64,000 bases of DNA from Nautilus pompilius (Eukaryota > Mollusca > Cephalopoda > Nautilida > Nautilidae). Positions within the stretch are counted from its first letter, which is position 1. Each line of letters starts with the position of its first letter. The stretch is taken from assembly GCA_018389105.1 (NCBI GenBank), contig JACATO010000991.1:808001-872000 (forward strand), read 5' to 3'. A program made the translations under genes and the position numbers. The notes under the pieces were generated by a model, which saw nothing but the letters and a program-made list of their open reading frames with translations, ran no database searches and was not told the DNA's origin. This document shows positions 1 through 14,900 of the stretch, in pieces.

Positions 1-2797
1 TCTACTGAGCTTCTCACACAAACTGTTGGTTCTTTCAGATAGACCTCTTTAGTGTTTCTGCTACTTGTGCAAAATCAGGTAAAAATTTGGCAGAATACTA
101 TGCCAAACTTAAGAATGATCTTACTTCTGTGGCAATCTTTTGGGGTTTTTCATTCTGAATTGCTGATTCCTTTCTTCACTATATGCAATTCCACATTTAC
201 TAAGGTAATGTTCACTAAAGTAAACTAAAGTATTTTAGTTTGGGAAGTCTAAACTTAATTACTCCTGTTAAGGGTCACCCGAGACATTCCAGCACTGCAA
301 ACAGATTTTTGTCTGAGACAACACACAAATTAATTAACCATTTCACCTGTTTATTGCTCAAATTTGACAAATCAAATGTCTCTCAAAAGGTGTATTATAC
401 CAAGGCAAAAAAATTATCCAACAAAAGTCATGCATTCTTGGAAGATCTTTACTGCCTCTTCAGGTACAAATGTGTATTATAATTTCTGCAACTCAAATCC
501 AACATATTAAATGCTTATTTCTGCTCAGTTTTCACTCCCCCAAGAGAGTAAATAAAGATTGAAAGCACATTTCTAGCAGTCAACAAAATGTTGGGATTAC
601 TTTTGATGTCAAAAGGAATTCTTCCAATATCAATTGTCTTTAAAGCTGGTGGTGAAGTGTTGATTACAACCTCTCCTTCTATTCCGCCATTACTGGCAAA
701 ATTCATCATATTGATGAAAATATCAGTCCAATAACACAATTCACCATTTAAATGTGTCAATTAATGTTGGATAAATTTAATCATCATCACCAATGTGGTT
801 ATTGCTTGATGATTTCCTGAATATCATGAATTCAATTGAATCTTTTGTTTACCATTTATTTCATGCAACACCACACTGCATTCTCTTATTTACCTACAAT
901 TTTAGCCTTTCACATACAATATCAAAGATGGCAAACTAACTGCCCATGTTCAAACAGTACATTCAGTATTGGTCAAAATAAAGCCACGAGACACATAATT
1001 AGTGCTATACACAACACAGCTGTCACCAGATTTTTTTAAAGAAGCTGATCTAATTCCTGTTACATACACTACACATTCAAAGTAAAGCAGTCAAATCCGT
1101 GAAGAAAATCAAGCATCAACTTACAGATCTCCACACACAAGTCATGGAACTGTCAACTTAAATGATCGACATTGCATAAGAGTTGCAAACAGCTAGGTGA
1201 GAAGTTTGGAGAAAAATGGGCTAACAGGAAATCAGCACTATAGAATGTTATAATCAATGAATATCTGATCCTGCCGTAATCTAAATCAGACCACCATCAA
1301 TACTCATTCAACCAAGCAAATTAAAAATTAACTAAAGCACCAGAGAATTCGATGGACATATACAGACAGAACAGTGGGTAGTTTTAGATCTGCAGTTGCA
1401 GGCATTTATGAACTAATGATAGATGGAAAAGAAAATAAGACAGAAATAGCAGCCAACTACCTTCTTTCACTTGAGGTACCCTGCCATGTAAATATCTTCA
1501 CCAAAAGTAATTCTCCCCTACAATCTCTGATGAAATGCAAAAAAAAAAATAAAATGGTTTGGAGTTACAAGAGCAATTTTTACATAATATGCTTATAGAA
1601 CTATCTGTAAAAGGTTTCAGATTCATACTGCAATTGGTACCAAGTCATGTTGGTCTACCAGGCGGTAAAAGTTGTTGACAAAACTGCTAAAGTTGTCACT
1701 AAATTATTCTGAGTCAGACTGATATTGACTTCTTGAGCACAAAAGCATGTCAACTGAAAAAAATTAAGGACCTATGGAGAGTTGAATCTGACAATAACAC
1801 ATTTTAATTTGAGTAAATTAGAATTAAAAAATGTGCAAAGAGATTTTCACAAGTTAAGCAAGGATCTAAGGTACAGAATAGCAGTCTATGTACAGGTTAT
1901 TCTCCTAAATTCCTCATAGGTCACCGGATAAGAGTCGCCACTTTAGAAACATGCCGCAATTTCTAAAGACCATCTCAAAGAAAGAAGTTCAAAACATACC
2001 CAAAGTGGAGAGGTGCTGATTCCAGCAATACTGAGATTCTTTTTAAAATATTAAACCGACAATACAGTTTCTAGAATTAAATCATCTTTTGTGATCACCA
2101 TGAGACCACTAGGCAAGAAAGCATTTTCCAAATTCTTCTAAATTCCCACATTTCCCTAAACCTTTTAAGATATTATCAATTATGACATCTAAGTTGTTTT
2201 CCAGCTTTTTTTGTTATTTATTACAATCTAGTTCATATAGATAGTTTGTACTAGTGTGTTCATGGATCAGGTACTAAACCAAACTAATTACCAAGATAAA
2301 TTAAAGATAATTAAATTTATTAATTTTGAAATGTTGATTTAAAAATATGCATTCTACTATTTAACAACATATCTCAGGTTCTAAAATGCTGTTATATTTT
2401 TTAAAGGGTTCATTTGAATAACAAATAGGGAGTCAAACAAATGTTGCTGTAATCAGATTTTAAAAAGGTAAACTCCAGGAATATAGAATCTTAGAACACA
2501 AAAAAATAAGATAAACCAAACACAAAGCACAATCTATAGAAGTTGCTCCAATGAATTTCAATTGCAGATTGCCTATATCATGATAGTAAATATCCATACA
2601 AAAGTCCTGGTCTGATATCACTAAGTCTACAATGAACTCCCAGATTGATAACATGTGGTCACTGATTTAAAAATGCAAAGTCCACACTTCAAATGAAATC
2701 ATTACAAAAATTTATTTCTCTGGTTGGTTGATTTTATTGTCTGCATGTGTTATGTGTCTTTGTGTACAAGTACTGTCTATCAATACATTTTCACTAC
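1..2797. other. Last visible intron of the giant gene
   Basis: AT-rich, with the LINE scrap described separately. Two small minus-strand reading frames (515-760 and 2460-2654) have no recognisable domain or convincing splice sites. No further VWC exon was seen. Confidence 0.5.
1300..1720 (+). mobile_element. LINE fragment with RNase H remnant
   Basis: Around 1355-1535 the plus strand reads TYTDRTVGSFRSAVAGIYEL and ATP-independent RNase H-like CHVNIFTKSNSPLQSL, resembling the YTDGS...AGAGIY and VNIFTDSxSALQSL motifs of LINE RNase H. At about 1640, VPSHVGLPG matches the WVPSHVGIPGN motif. Frames are interrupted. No reverse transcriptase was recognised, so this is only a scrap. Confidence 0.5.
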
Positions 2798-2983
2798 CTT
2801 TACAGACCGGACAGCAGAATCCAGACTTGGTCTCTGTGTGCAAGCAGGATATCTGGGGACAGGACCTCACTACTTGACAGGAGATATTGCCATCTTTGCA
2901 CGTACATTCCTGGCACAGTTCACTACCACTACCTCTTACAAATTTAGCTCCATTTAAAATGATTTGTCCATCCACTAAACAAA
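2798..2983 (-). CDS. Giant gene exon Z: VWC domain (last one seen)
   Basis: VCLVDGQIILNGAKFVRG, CQECTCKDGNISC, CPQISC, FCCPVCKG. It ends AAAG|gtagtg in phase 1, so at least one further exon follows to the left. I find no Cys-rich exon in 1-2797, so the gene most likely continues outside the window. Confidence 0.93.
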
Positions 2984-5900
2984 CTGAAAAGAAAAAAAAT
3001 TTAATGACTTGCTGAAAGTGACAAATATCTATCAGCATTCTAAATGTCTGATATTTTAAATTAGCTATAAAAAAAGAAAACTAGCACATTAGGTGTGGAG
3101 GCCTCTTGCCTCTTTGTATCAAGCAAGCCTAAGCAGGCATAAACTTTCTTGAAAACCTGATAGGCAAAGCGAGCGAGTGGAATATGGACCGCGTCTGGAA
3201 TGCATATTAAAACTTTTCTTTTGTAATGATCAATAAACATTTGTTCTCTATTATTTCAAGGAATTCTTACATTATTTGCACTAATTATTGCAATTGCTTT
3301 ATGCACAATTAAAGAATTTATCAGACTGCAATAACTAACAGTAATAAAGCCACAAAATAATCAGAAATTTACTGTAATTAATTAAGTAGAAACAGCATAA
3401 AAACAAAATGGACTGCTAAACTAAAGTAAAATTATTTTGCTTCATTAACTGTTAACTTTAAAAACTATTTGATTGCACTATCAATGCACCTGTTGATACT
3501 CTGTGGAGTATAAGCTTTCCATATTTCTTCAGGCATACATATTTTAAATTAACCCCTGCAATAATGGTGCAGAAACTATATGGAAATCTTTCATTGTACC
3601 GTGATGCACAAGTACTTTTTTTTTTGTTTGTTTTTTTTACATACTTTGTATGTAGGTTTTCTTTGGTTACCTCTGTCATCGTTCTCTTTTTGGTTTAATG
3701 CCTGGCCTACAATTTCCAACCCTCAAAATAGCGTACACAGACACACACATGGAGAAGATAGTATTCAACAAAATGAAACACCAAGTGCAAAGTTATAATC
3801 TTGAGTGTGCACCATGGATGATAAAGTTCAGTTTTATGAATTGCATAAGCATAATTCAAGCAGTAAAATGAGCTATTAGCGCATTATTTTTTAAACTGGT
3901 TCTAAACTTAATGAAAGCAGACAAGATCAAAGTAGAGTTAGAACAAGTAAAGCCAATATGCCATTTGATCAATGACCATTGGCAATTAGATGAGACTATT
4001 TACCTGTACACTGTGAACAGCACTGTCCCCTGGGGAGGACCCCATTGGTGCATTCTTTTGCACACTTTTCCTTTAGCCAACAAGATAGCAAGCCATTACG
4101 ACAACGACACAGCCGACAGGGATCTGAGGGTGACACCTTTGTTTCCCCAGCTTCATATTCTATTCCATTTTTTACGCATTCTTAAAAAGATTTTTTTTTA
4201 AACTTGAAAAAAAAAGTAACAACAAAGTAAAACAAAACAAGAGTAAATATTTGTCACAGTTTAATCCCACGCGTGCACAAAGCATGAGATCACGTGGCGA
4301 TGCATAGTCAGATCTCAGAGCTTTTAGAGATCTAGCCATTTTTGTTACTGTAATTTACTACTTCCATTGAATACCCCTTTGTCTCCCCACCCCTCAAAAG
4401 GGCATCACTACTTCTAGCCCCCTTAAGCACAATTTTTTTTTAAAGTTCCAGCTTCATAAATTCTTTTGAGCAACCAATCCATAGATCTACACTGTGCAAC
4501 ATTTCTCTTAGGTTTACTCTGACTTAATTTATAACTTAAAAAAAAAATACCTAAGTGCCCTAATGATATTTGAGGTTACTAAGTCGGTAAAAAAAGGGGG
4601 GGGAGACCTAAGTGCCCTAATGATATTTGAGGTTACTAAGTCAGTAAAAAAAAAATAATATAGTAAAAAAAATATTAACTTAATTCTAAAATAGCAGTAA
4701 ATAAATTGAGGCTGTTAAAATTTTTAACAAAGATATAAACAGTAAAAGACTAGGCAACATTACATCACAGTCCACAAACAGAAAACATGCGGCGGAATGT
4801 TTAATTACTTCTTCCAGTCTCCTTTTTTTAAAAAAAAAAAAAATAACTTTATGAAAGTATACGATGACTTGATAACAAATAGAATAAAAATATAACAAGG
4901 ACTGAAAAATCTTTTTAAAACGCTAAAGCATCACACAGGTTCGTCTCTGCACCTTTTGTTTTGGCTTTGAGCAAGTAAAGCGAATTAACAAAGCTGCAAT
5001 GAGCAATGTGTCGAGCTAGTGCAGCATCACTTACTGGGGCAGGCAGACGGGCAGCATTCCCCGTTCTTCTTCAGTGGTCGCTCACAGTTCAGTTCATCTC
5101 GTCGGATGCAGCGAATGGCGCTGCATTTCACAATAGAATTGGTACAAGAACAATTCATACAGATGTTAAAGTCTGGAGTAAAATGTTCCTCATGATGGTA
5201 TTTCTTGCCATCATACTCACAACCTATGATTTTAAAAAACATTTAAATACATAAGTAAATACACTGAGGTATATGTATGTATGTATATTCTGCCTCACTG
5301 CAAAAGACAGCAAAGAATAAATCTAATGAAAAGGTGCTTAAAATTACTGAACTGTAATATGAAATACAAAATCTCTTTAATGATTTCATTGTTTAAATTC
5401 CAGTTGTGGAAAGCTAGACAATTTTCTTAAATAAAACATATCTATCACATGATAGTCTAAACAAAACATAAGAAACCTCTACAAGTGTTAACTTTTAAAT
5501 TCTCTCCAGAGACATAATACTGCATCACATTTATATTTCCTTAATCTCTTTATTTACATGTACACCTGACTGTAATGGAAATAGCTACAGAAATCTGGCT
5601 TTTGCAAACTCTGCAAACAGATTTTATCACATTTTACACCACACAAAACAGCATTTACCATTTTGATATTTGAAACCATTTCAAAACCAGATAATCTGAA
5701 TTCAAGTAGCCTCAATGCAATATGTTGTATGCTATATTTATTTAATAAAACGACAACAGAGGGAAGGCAAATCTGAATCCATAATTTTCTAAAATAGTCT
5801 GAAAAAATAATAATTTAGCCAGAGCTGAACATGAAAATGTGGGGGTTAACAGTATCTACACTAAACTGCACATTCTGTTGGAAGTTCTGCAGATGATGAT

Positions 5901-8900
5901 TATATAAATGTTAGAATAAACAGATTCCTGAACAGAAAAAATAGACAATCAAGCAATCACTGTTTTGTGAACCATGCAATAATATCTGAAAGCCAATAAT
6001 GTTGATAACTTTCACTTGCTATTAATTATGAACATCAAGATTCATTTCTCAGGTCTACTACTGTATAGTATATGCCAACAGTTCTGTTGATCTTAAATGA
6101 TTAATTATCAATAAAATATACAACTGCGCTAATTCACAAGCATGTTTTAGTATTGTATGTTTTAATATTATTGCCAGATTAATGGTTCAGTGTAGAATGA
6201 GATACTAATTTTCAAGTTGCAAATGTTTATAAAATCTATGAGTCCTCTACATCTCAAACAACCATTTTCATGTACTGTATAAAATTGCAGGATTTAAAAC
6301 CTTTATCAAAACATTATTTCCCACACAATTATACGATAATCTAGGTTTAATTTGACTTACCACTATCACAAACTGAACAACATTTTTCTGGAAGCTTCAC
6401 AGGGTTCTTACAGACCAAATTTGGACACATTTCGGCAGCACACGTCACAGTACCCTGATTACATTTACACTGAGTACACACATCTGCCTTGAAACTCTGT
6501 CCACTTTTGTATGTAACTTCATTGTGGTTGCAATCTGTGATGAGAAATGACCGAGAAGATACTGATTTGAAAGAGAATTAACAATCAATTTTGTAAGCAT
6601 GGTTGTATGGAAACTGAATGAATGCCAATTGTAAACTTGCATCAAATGTACCATAAAAAAACCACTTTACATAGAAAAAAAAAAAGAAAAATTCTCAGAA
6701 GCAGTTGCTGATGATGGTCAAGCTTACTCCCCAACAAACATGCCTGTATTGGGACAATGCTGGCGATATACCGTTTTGTACTGCCACCGTTGGCCCGTTA
6801 CCCAGGTCATTGGGCCAATGCTGGGCCAATACCGGCCTACTGTTACAACATGAATTTTTCCACAAACTATATCGGGCCAATACAACAACCTGTATTTGGC
6901 CAGTAATGGCCCAATGGTGGCACATTAATTGGGGCATTAGTTATCAATACAGATGCTCTTCTTCTTCTTAGAGAGATCATGAAATATATTCTGTTCATTT
7001 ATCTTTGTTCAATCCACCTAGCCTTACAAACTGCAGATTAGAGAGAGAATCCATTAAGATTCTTAAAGACCAAGACACAAATAGCATTATTCCAGTTTCC
7101 TGGTAATTCTAATACCAAATAGACAATAAAAGGATGTACTTGCAAGCTTTTTAAAATGTTCCAATGACTGGTTGCAAGAAAATTATGCTTTAGAAGCCTA
7201 AATATTTAGAACAATTCAACCAGTTAAACAGTTTAAGTTGAGTCAGTTACTGCTTTCAAAGATAAAAGTAATTTTAAAAAGATGGAGTCATTTATATGTC
7301 ATAGAATTACTTGCCTCTACATCTGACTCTGTGCGTCCTACATACAGACATGACAACCAAATATGTCCCACAAGCAACCCCACTATTAAATATTCAGATA
7401 TGTCAGTTGACCAAAACATCAGAAACACTTTCTGATATTACTGAATAATTGTCAGAAAATGCTCAGAGGAATGGAGATCAACAATAGATTGTTAAGAGTT
7501 TCCAGAAATTTCTGAAAACAGTACTATAGAAAAACTAAGCAAAGATCAGTCAGGAAAAAGAGAGGCATTCATGTGCCATTAATTTGGTATCTGCAAAAAT
7601 GTTTTACCCCATAGTTTGTTTCTTTGTTTCAATTTATTTAAAATATGTTTTTGGTAATATGCTGTAAAAAGATTAACTTATTGTAACCCATTTATCTCCA
7701 TGAGCAGCTGACCAAGACAAGTTTTCCCACTAATGTCAAACACCAAATAAATCCAACAATCCACTAAAACCATGCAATGTTATGTTGTTTTGGAGATCCA
7801 TTGCTTTCAATCACAGTTTGAAGGAAGAAAATGTGTTGTTGTTCTGAATCCAAGCAAACTGTGTTTGTGAACATCCTTAACAATACAGAGTACATTATCA
7901 GTACCTCCACAGACTGGGCAGCACTCTCCAGGTGGAGTTTGTGGATGCAGACAAGAAATGGATGGACAGTGGATCTCTTTGCATTTCATATGACCATTCT
8001 ATAATAAAAACAACTTTAATTAAATACAGCAAGTTAATGTAGATAACTTACAATCTACTGTTTTCTTATCTGTGTAGCAAGACATTCCATCATTAAATAT
8101 TTTCAATATTTCTTATTAATTATACCATTAACTCCTTGAAAAACATGAAAGATAAAGGTAAAATGTGCTACATAATACATTGCAAACCTTACAAAATGAG
8201 TTAGGTTATTATTATTAACAGCCAATCTGCAAGTAAACTCCACGCAAAATGGTAAATTCCACAGGCATTCATCCAACCATCACCTCCTCCACAAATTATA
8301 ACCCACACACACATTTTGATACTGTCTTCCTTGGGGGAGAGAAGCAGTGTCGTGTTTAAGAGAACAATTGGCTCCTCACCCACCTTCCCCACCAGAAATG
8401 ACACCCCTGGTGAAGTTTAAAGCCAAAATATTAAAAGAAATAATGTTTTACAAACATAAGTTCAACAACACCTGTATCAAACTTCTGAAGGCTGTCAAAA
8501 TTACAAAGAAAATGTCCCACTAAAATCTCAAACTTAAAGATTTCTATGTTGAACTAAACAATCAGCCATTTTCAAATCTAATATGTAACTGTGCAACAGC
8601 CAAAGTAATGAAAGTAATAATGATTTACAAACACAGATTACAAAATCAGAAACAATTATACAAGTCTGTCAAAAGTATAACCTAGTATTTAAAGTCAAAA
8701 TCTCCTAACTTATCATACAAAAATCAAATTTTCACTGCTTTCTATATTGAACCAATTTCTTTTTTGACTCACATATTTGTTGACTGTTTATAGAATTTGT
8801 TCAGCTTTCTCAAGTGGCAAGTATTTTCTTTCTTCATAACAAAAGATCTTTGTGCCTGCATAGATGGGGAAACTCAAGATATTCCTCTATCATTCTCTCT

Positions 8901-11900
8901 AACATCAGTTTACTTTCCTGTGGAAGCACTGGCAGCTTGCAGTCACAAAATCCAGGAACTGTTACTATTGGTTCAGTAGATGAACTTTGTGGCTCCATTA
9001 CATTTCTCATGAGGCTTTGCCTAATCTTTTCATCATCTATCAACCAATGTGTTTTTCTATATTATTTATTTACTTTGAAACTTCAGTTTGAAGCAAGAAT
9101 CTGAGAGAGTGGAAATGCTGGGTTTGTTTGCCAACTATTTATGTAAACACCTTTGCACAGTTAATTTTAGCTAATCCACTGTTCAGCAGCAATCATCTCC
9201 CATCCTTTGGTGCATGGCTGTGGCTCAAGAATATCTGATGTCCCACAACTTTTTCTTGTCAAGGGATTCCTCCATAGTAATTTGTCTATTGCAACCTGGC
9301 CTGGATTCTTCAAGTTTTCTTTTTGCAGCAGCAACAGCAGGGGTAATCTTTTTACTGCAGAAATACTTTGCATCGTATTTGATGCCATGTTTCATCTTTA
9401 ATTGTTTTATTTTTCTGGTAGTTGTAAATATCTTTGTATTTTTTCCACCTTGAGAGATTTCTTGATTGCAAAGCTTGCATTTAGCTTCGATGGAAGCTTT
9501 CTGAATCACAAAATGATTTTTAAAATATCTATGCCTAGGCACTTAGCTGAATTGTATAGTGTATCAGTGGTCATCCTGCCACAATTCTAACTCTTAATTC
9601 CTCAGCTGAACAATTCCGATATTCAACTTTAAAATGATCATCAAGCACAACAAAGGTTCTATGACACTCAATTAAATTTTGTAGTGTTACTAACAAAGGC
9701 TGTTTGGTAATCAGCTTCATTCAGCCACAGTAAAAACCAAGTTTACCTTCCTATTCAGTGTCGTCTGGTTCTTACCAAAGTACACCCCTAACACTTATCC
9801 CATGGTACTGTGGTAGGTATCTGTTGCCCTTAAGAGAAGCAAGACCCCGTGGCAGTTTAATCACTTAGCTCGTTAATATTTTAAAGGACAATTACTTGTG
9901 CAGACTGATCAGGAATTGCTAATTATTAAGAATTAGGCAAAAAAAACAGCATAGAGGCTTTCTGTATCATGAAAAACAGTCTTAATGTTATAACGGTTGC
10001 TAAATTGAAATATGCAAAACACAGTTTTAAATCTATATTTCTAAAAAAAAAATTTGCTCATATGTGTAGATATAACTTCACATACTGCAAGATAAGATTT
10101 TAACCGTCTTTTAAATATTTTCTTTTTCTTTCAACAAAATGATAATGATTAATCAGTAATCGACCATTTTGATAACCATCACACCTCAATGGCAACTATT
10201 CAATTTTGAAAAGAAAAAAAGACTGCATTTGTTTAGTGGAAACAACTGTTTTGCATAAGTGCTTTGATTGGATTAAATGATAAATAATGCTAATCATTTT
10301 CGAAAAGTCATTTCTGCTTGGCGAGCATGACACATGGACTTGCAGTTAAACATTATTCTTAGCTAGGTACATTCTGCATCAATGTAAATATTTTCTTTAG
10401 TCCAAACACCAGTGTGTTTGTTTTGCTTCCCATCTCGAAATGAAGAAAAAAGAAATTCTCCCATTTACTTCACTTGCAAGTTTAAAATATTAAGTTAATT
10501 TTAAAGTTATTAAATAAAATTTTATTACAACACTTAATCTGAGCAGATGTTTTAAATTTTTCTCAAAAAGGATCACAATGCTCCTGAATTTTCATAAAAT
10601 ATCTAAAAATAATCAATCACTTTAATTTTCTTAAATTTATTAAAACAACTTTCAGCACTGCGCATAAAAGATTAGATTCAAGTCGATAAAGATGTAATTT
10701 TAGAAAATCAGCTGTCATCATAGAGAAAATTACAAACACTGTCATTTTATCTCTCTTAAGTGGAGCTAAATGCTTTTTTTTTCCTTCATTTTGCTGCATG
10801 AAAGCAAAATTAACTTATTTTGCTGAATAACAGCTGGCATTCATTAATAAATCATCAAACAGAGCTAGACTCTGTCAATATTTCTTTGTGGAAGTGGACT
10901 TCTTAACTAAGCTCAGGTGGGCGTGAGCTGAACCATGATGTAAAATCAAACAAATACTGTGCATGCATGAGAACCGTACAAATGGTAGAGCACATGAACA
11001 ATGGCTATGTGCTGTACTAGAAAGGAAGTCTGATCCAAGTCTGTCGGGAAATTACACTGAAACTTAAAATAGAACATACGCTTCCTTAGCCTGTACCACT
11101 ACAATTACAAAAAGAAACTCACTGTACAGCTGCAGTTCCTGCATGGCCCCTCTTCCCAGTGAGAGCCATTCTGATGTGAACCACAATCCAAGCAAGTGGA
11201 GCAGCAGTCGTTTCCAAGGGTGATCGGGCTCTGACAGGAATCCATCTGGGGGCAAACACTTTTTTCACATCTGACATTACCAGCATCACACCGGCATCTT
11301 TCACATGGAGTAACAGACGAGACAAAGCTGCTGCCAGACAGATGTATCTTGTTCTGATATTTACAACCAGCTAGTACACAAAAAGAAAACGAATAGTACT
11401 TATTTTCTTTAAACCCCTTCCACACCCCTCACTTATCCTGTAAAGGTTTTCTCTTAGCATAACATGCTTCTGATTCCCTTGTAACTCTTCTCTCTTATTT
11501 CTATCATTGCCTATTCCTCCTGCCATCAATGTCTCTAATACGATCTCTGGAAACAGTCACCAATTTCAGGCTAATGCATCAGGCTGCATGGGTTCTTGGG
11601 GCTTTATCCATAGTGCATATTACTAGTATAACCTTCAAATGGAATAAAACACTAGCTTGTGAGCTTTCTCTGACTTTGTATTCAGCTTTGTCAATTCTGT
11701 TGTACTATTTTGTCCTGCTGCCTTAACAAAGCTAGATACGAAGTCAGAGAGTGAGCTAAGATGTTCTCATAACCTAGTGTTTTATTCCTATGCAAAAGAT
11801 TACACTACCATTCATTGCGTTTCAATACAGAAGTTTAACAACAAACCTAGATGATAATTTTAAAGTCAACAAAAGAATACCTACTACATTAATTAAAAGA

Positions 11901-14900
11901 TATATAAACAATCCATTGCAGGCCAGGACACCTGGCCAAGTAACCAACTCTTAAAGATTAATTAATTTTTGCCTACCTTAAATATTATCTTAATTTGAAT
12001 GACAAAGAGTCTTTCTTTCAGCCCACAAATGCCTTGTAATTTTTTTCATAATGACCACATACAGTAGATAAGAGTACAGATTTATTAAAGTGGTTCACCC
12101 CCCCTTTTTTTTCCACTGCTCATCTGCTGCAGCTGAAGCACAAAAAGCTTCGAGTTTTTATTCCTTAAAGTGAAATATGTGTAGAGCTTCCCATTCTGTC
12201 TTCTATTGTTATTTCAAGAGAACAGACAAAATTGTTAATAGAATAAATCACCAGCAGTTGTTGATAACGATTGAGTAAGCCAGCTTTAAGATTGCTGATA
12301 GGCATTTGCTTTCCCCACAGGTTTTGAATAAGCCCTGCCTAACAACTCAGCTCTAAACCTTACAGTTTAACCATAAACCCCACAGGCAACCCTAAGCCTT
12401 ACTTACCCTTCCATATTTTAACCCAAGTCTGCGCTATTATTCTCCTGAGTAAAAATTATAGTAGGATAATTCAATGAGATTTTAATTTTTCATTAAAATT
12501 AAAAAAAAAAACAACAGTAGATAAGAAAAGCTACATTCTGACATGCACATAGAGTCTATACTTCTCATTTATTTTCTAAATTACAATAACTGATACCAAC
12601 TACAGACCACATGCTGTTCTTTCTTTAACATCCATCAGTCCTGCTTTTTATTTTTTGTAAAAGACCAAGAAAAAAAAGTCATTGCTTGCTTGTTTTATAC
12701 ATATTTAAAAAAAAAAATGTTATATTAGAGCACTATAGGCTGTGGCACACACTTCCTGAGGTTTTGCTTGACGAGAAGAAGAAATGAGAGCAGAGCTAAA
12801 TGGTGACTAAAAACACAAGAACATTTGAAGAACAGAAAGCAACAGCGCCCACCTTCACAGCTCGGGCAGCAGTCACCGGGTTGTTTGACTGGATACTGAC
12901 ATTTCAGCTGTTGGCAGGAAACTGGTAAGCAGGTCACAAGACCATCCTGCAACATAAAGTACAACTTGCATATATATAAAGTGGTCTGGTTAACTAGTCT
13001 AATATATCCTTCATTTTCAAAGTATTTAGAAATGTCTAGATTAAATCAATGGCACACCTGTATACAGATAACAAAATTCCAAGTTTGAATTTCATTAACT
13101 TCTGTCTGTTCTCCATCAAATGAAAAATTCCAGTGTCCCACTGCAGACTCAAATTTCTTACCTTTAGATAAATAATTTTTCCTACATATATAATATTCCT
13201 ATTCTTTTGCATTATTTTAAAATTTAATTTCAGTCTTCAAAGATGAATTACATTTTCTAACATACTGCAGTTTACCTTTCACTAATGTTACTTTTCTAGT
13301 TTGCTTCCTTATATATATATTCTCTCTCTCTCTCTTTGATACAGCAGTAGCTTACCTGGCAAGTGCATTCTTGACAGTCAGATCTGTTCCATCTTGAGCC
13401 TTCCAACCTGTCTATTCCTTCAGCATCAATACAGCCTATCACAGGAAAATAACCACACAAATTCAATGATATTGCAGACTAGGTGCAAAAAGAATTGTCA
13501 GAAATAGGCAAACTCTTCTGAAAAGAAACTACTCTGTTTCTGTACGCATACATGCTACATGAAAATAATTCTGCAATCAATGGATGCATCAACTTTGTCT
13601 GAAAGATGACATTCTGATAACAGAGCAAATGTTCTACAAATGGTCTGAACTGCTTGTGACATCATGATAAAAAGTTCACCACACTTTAGTAACCAATATG
13701 TGAAAAAAGAAGGAATTCTAACTCACTGGATAGGATTACAGCAAACTTAATTTTAGGATTCCTTGCATTTAAAAATTAACCTTAATAGTGAGTGGTGTCA
13801 GATATGGTTAGCATCTATCAACTCCTATGCATACCTTTTTGTTAAAGAAATAGGCCAGGACCATTTTCTACTAGATCCACAGCTAAATGCTGAAATTCAT
13901 CTCCAAATTCTGATTTACTAGCCCAGTGTCGATTATATGCAAATAAATCATTGTCTTCTGGGTGTATGAAGAATTATCCCTGTTGACAGTGGCATACTTG
14001 CCAACTTTCTAAAATTTTCATGGGGGAGACTTTGGCAATCTGAGTTGCAAAGTGCTTGAAAATGTAAACAAAGAGAACGTAATCACTTGTGATTATCTGT
14101 CTCAAAATTTCCAAATGGTCACAATTGTCAAATGCAATCAGTCGTGCTCTGACTCATGTCCAAGTGTTAATTCTTTATTGTAGGTAACACAGGCTGACTT
14201 TGCTGTTTTCAAAGTTGTCCCACTTGGTTTGTAGGCATGACAGTTCCTCTGTTCCATTGCTTTTACATGTCAACAACACATCCAGGGTTGAATTGTCAAG
14301 AAGAGACCTGTGACACAACTGGGAGTGTCTGCGGAGTGGCGGGTGGCTACAGGGTCAAATGGCGGACGATGATAGCGTGAGTCATACACAACGGGGAGAC
14401 GGGTTTGATGATTTCTGATTGGTCAAAATATGAAACTCATGAAATGTCGGCTATGGGTGACGAAAAATCGGGTTGTTTTCACATTTTATAGGGAGGGTTC
14501 TTAAAATTTGGAGAAATGGATTTTTTTTTACAAAAAAAGCAGGAAGGGGGAGAGTGATTAAAAATTAGGAGAGTTGGCAGGTATGCAGTGGAATCATTTT
14601 TCTATTTCCTAGGTTTTTGATGATACCCCAGTGATTTGTTTTGCTTTCCAACAATCTACCGATTCATGAAAGTCTATTGTCCAAGTCATGACTGCTCAGC
14701 TCCAAGATCTTTTCTATGACACATTTATTTAATACATGATGGGGCTATCTACCGTACTGGGTTCTGACAAGTCTGTGTATATTAAACAATAAGAGAGGGA
14801 AAAAAAGCTTTTTGCTGCTGAGAAAAAAAACAAAAACATTAAGTACAGATAGTAGATGATCCTGGAGCATGAAATGTATCGATAAAATATGGTAATTTAT

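Noticed and set aside
515-760. 81-codon minus-strand frame with a protein-like composition
   Set aside because: No Cys pattern expected for the giant gene, no good acceptor before it, and no family recognised. Could be a transposon scrap.
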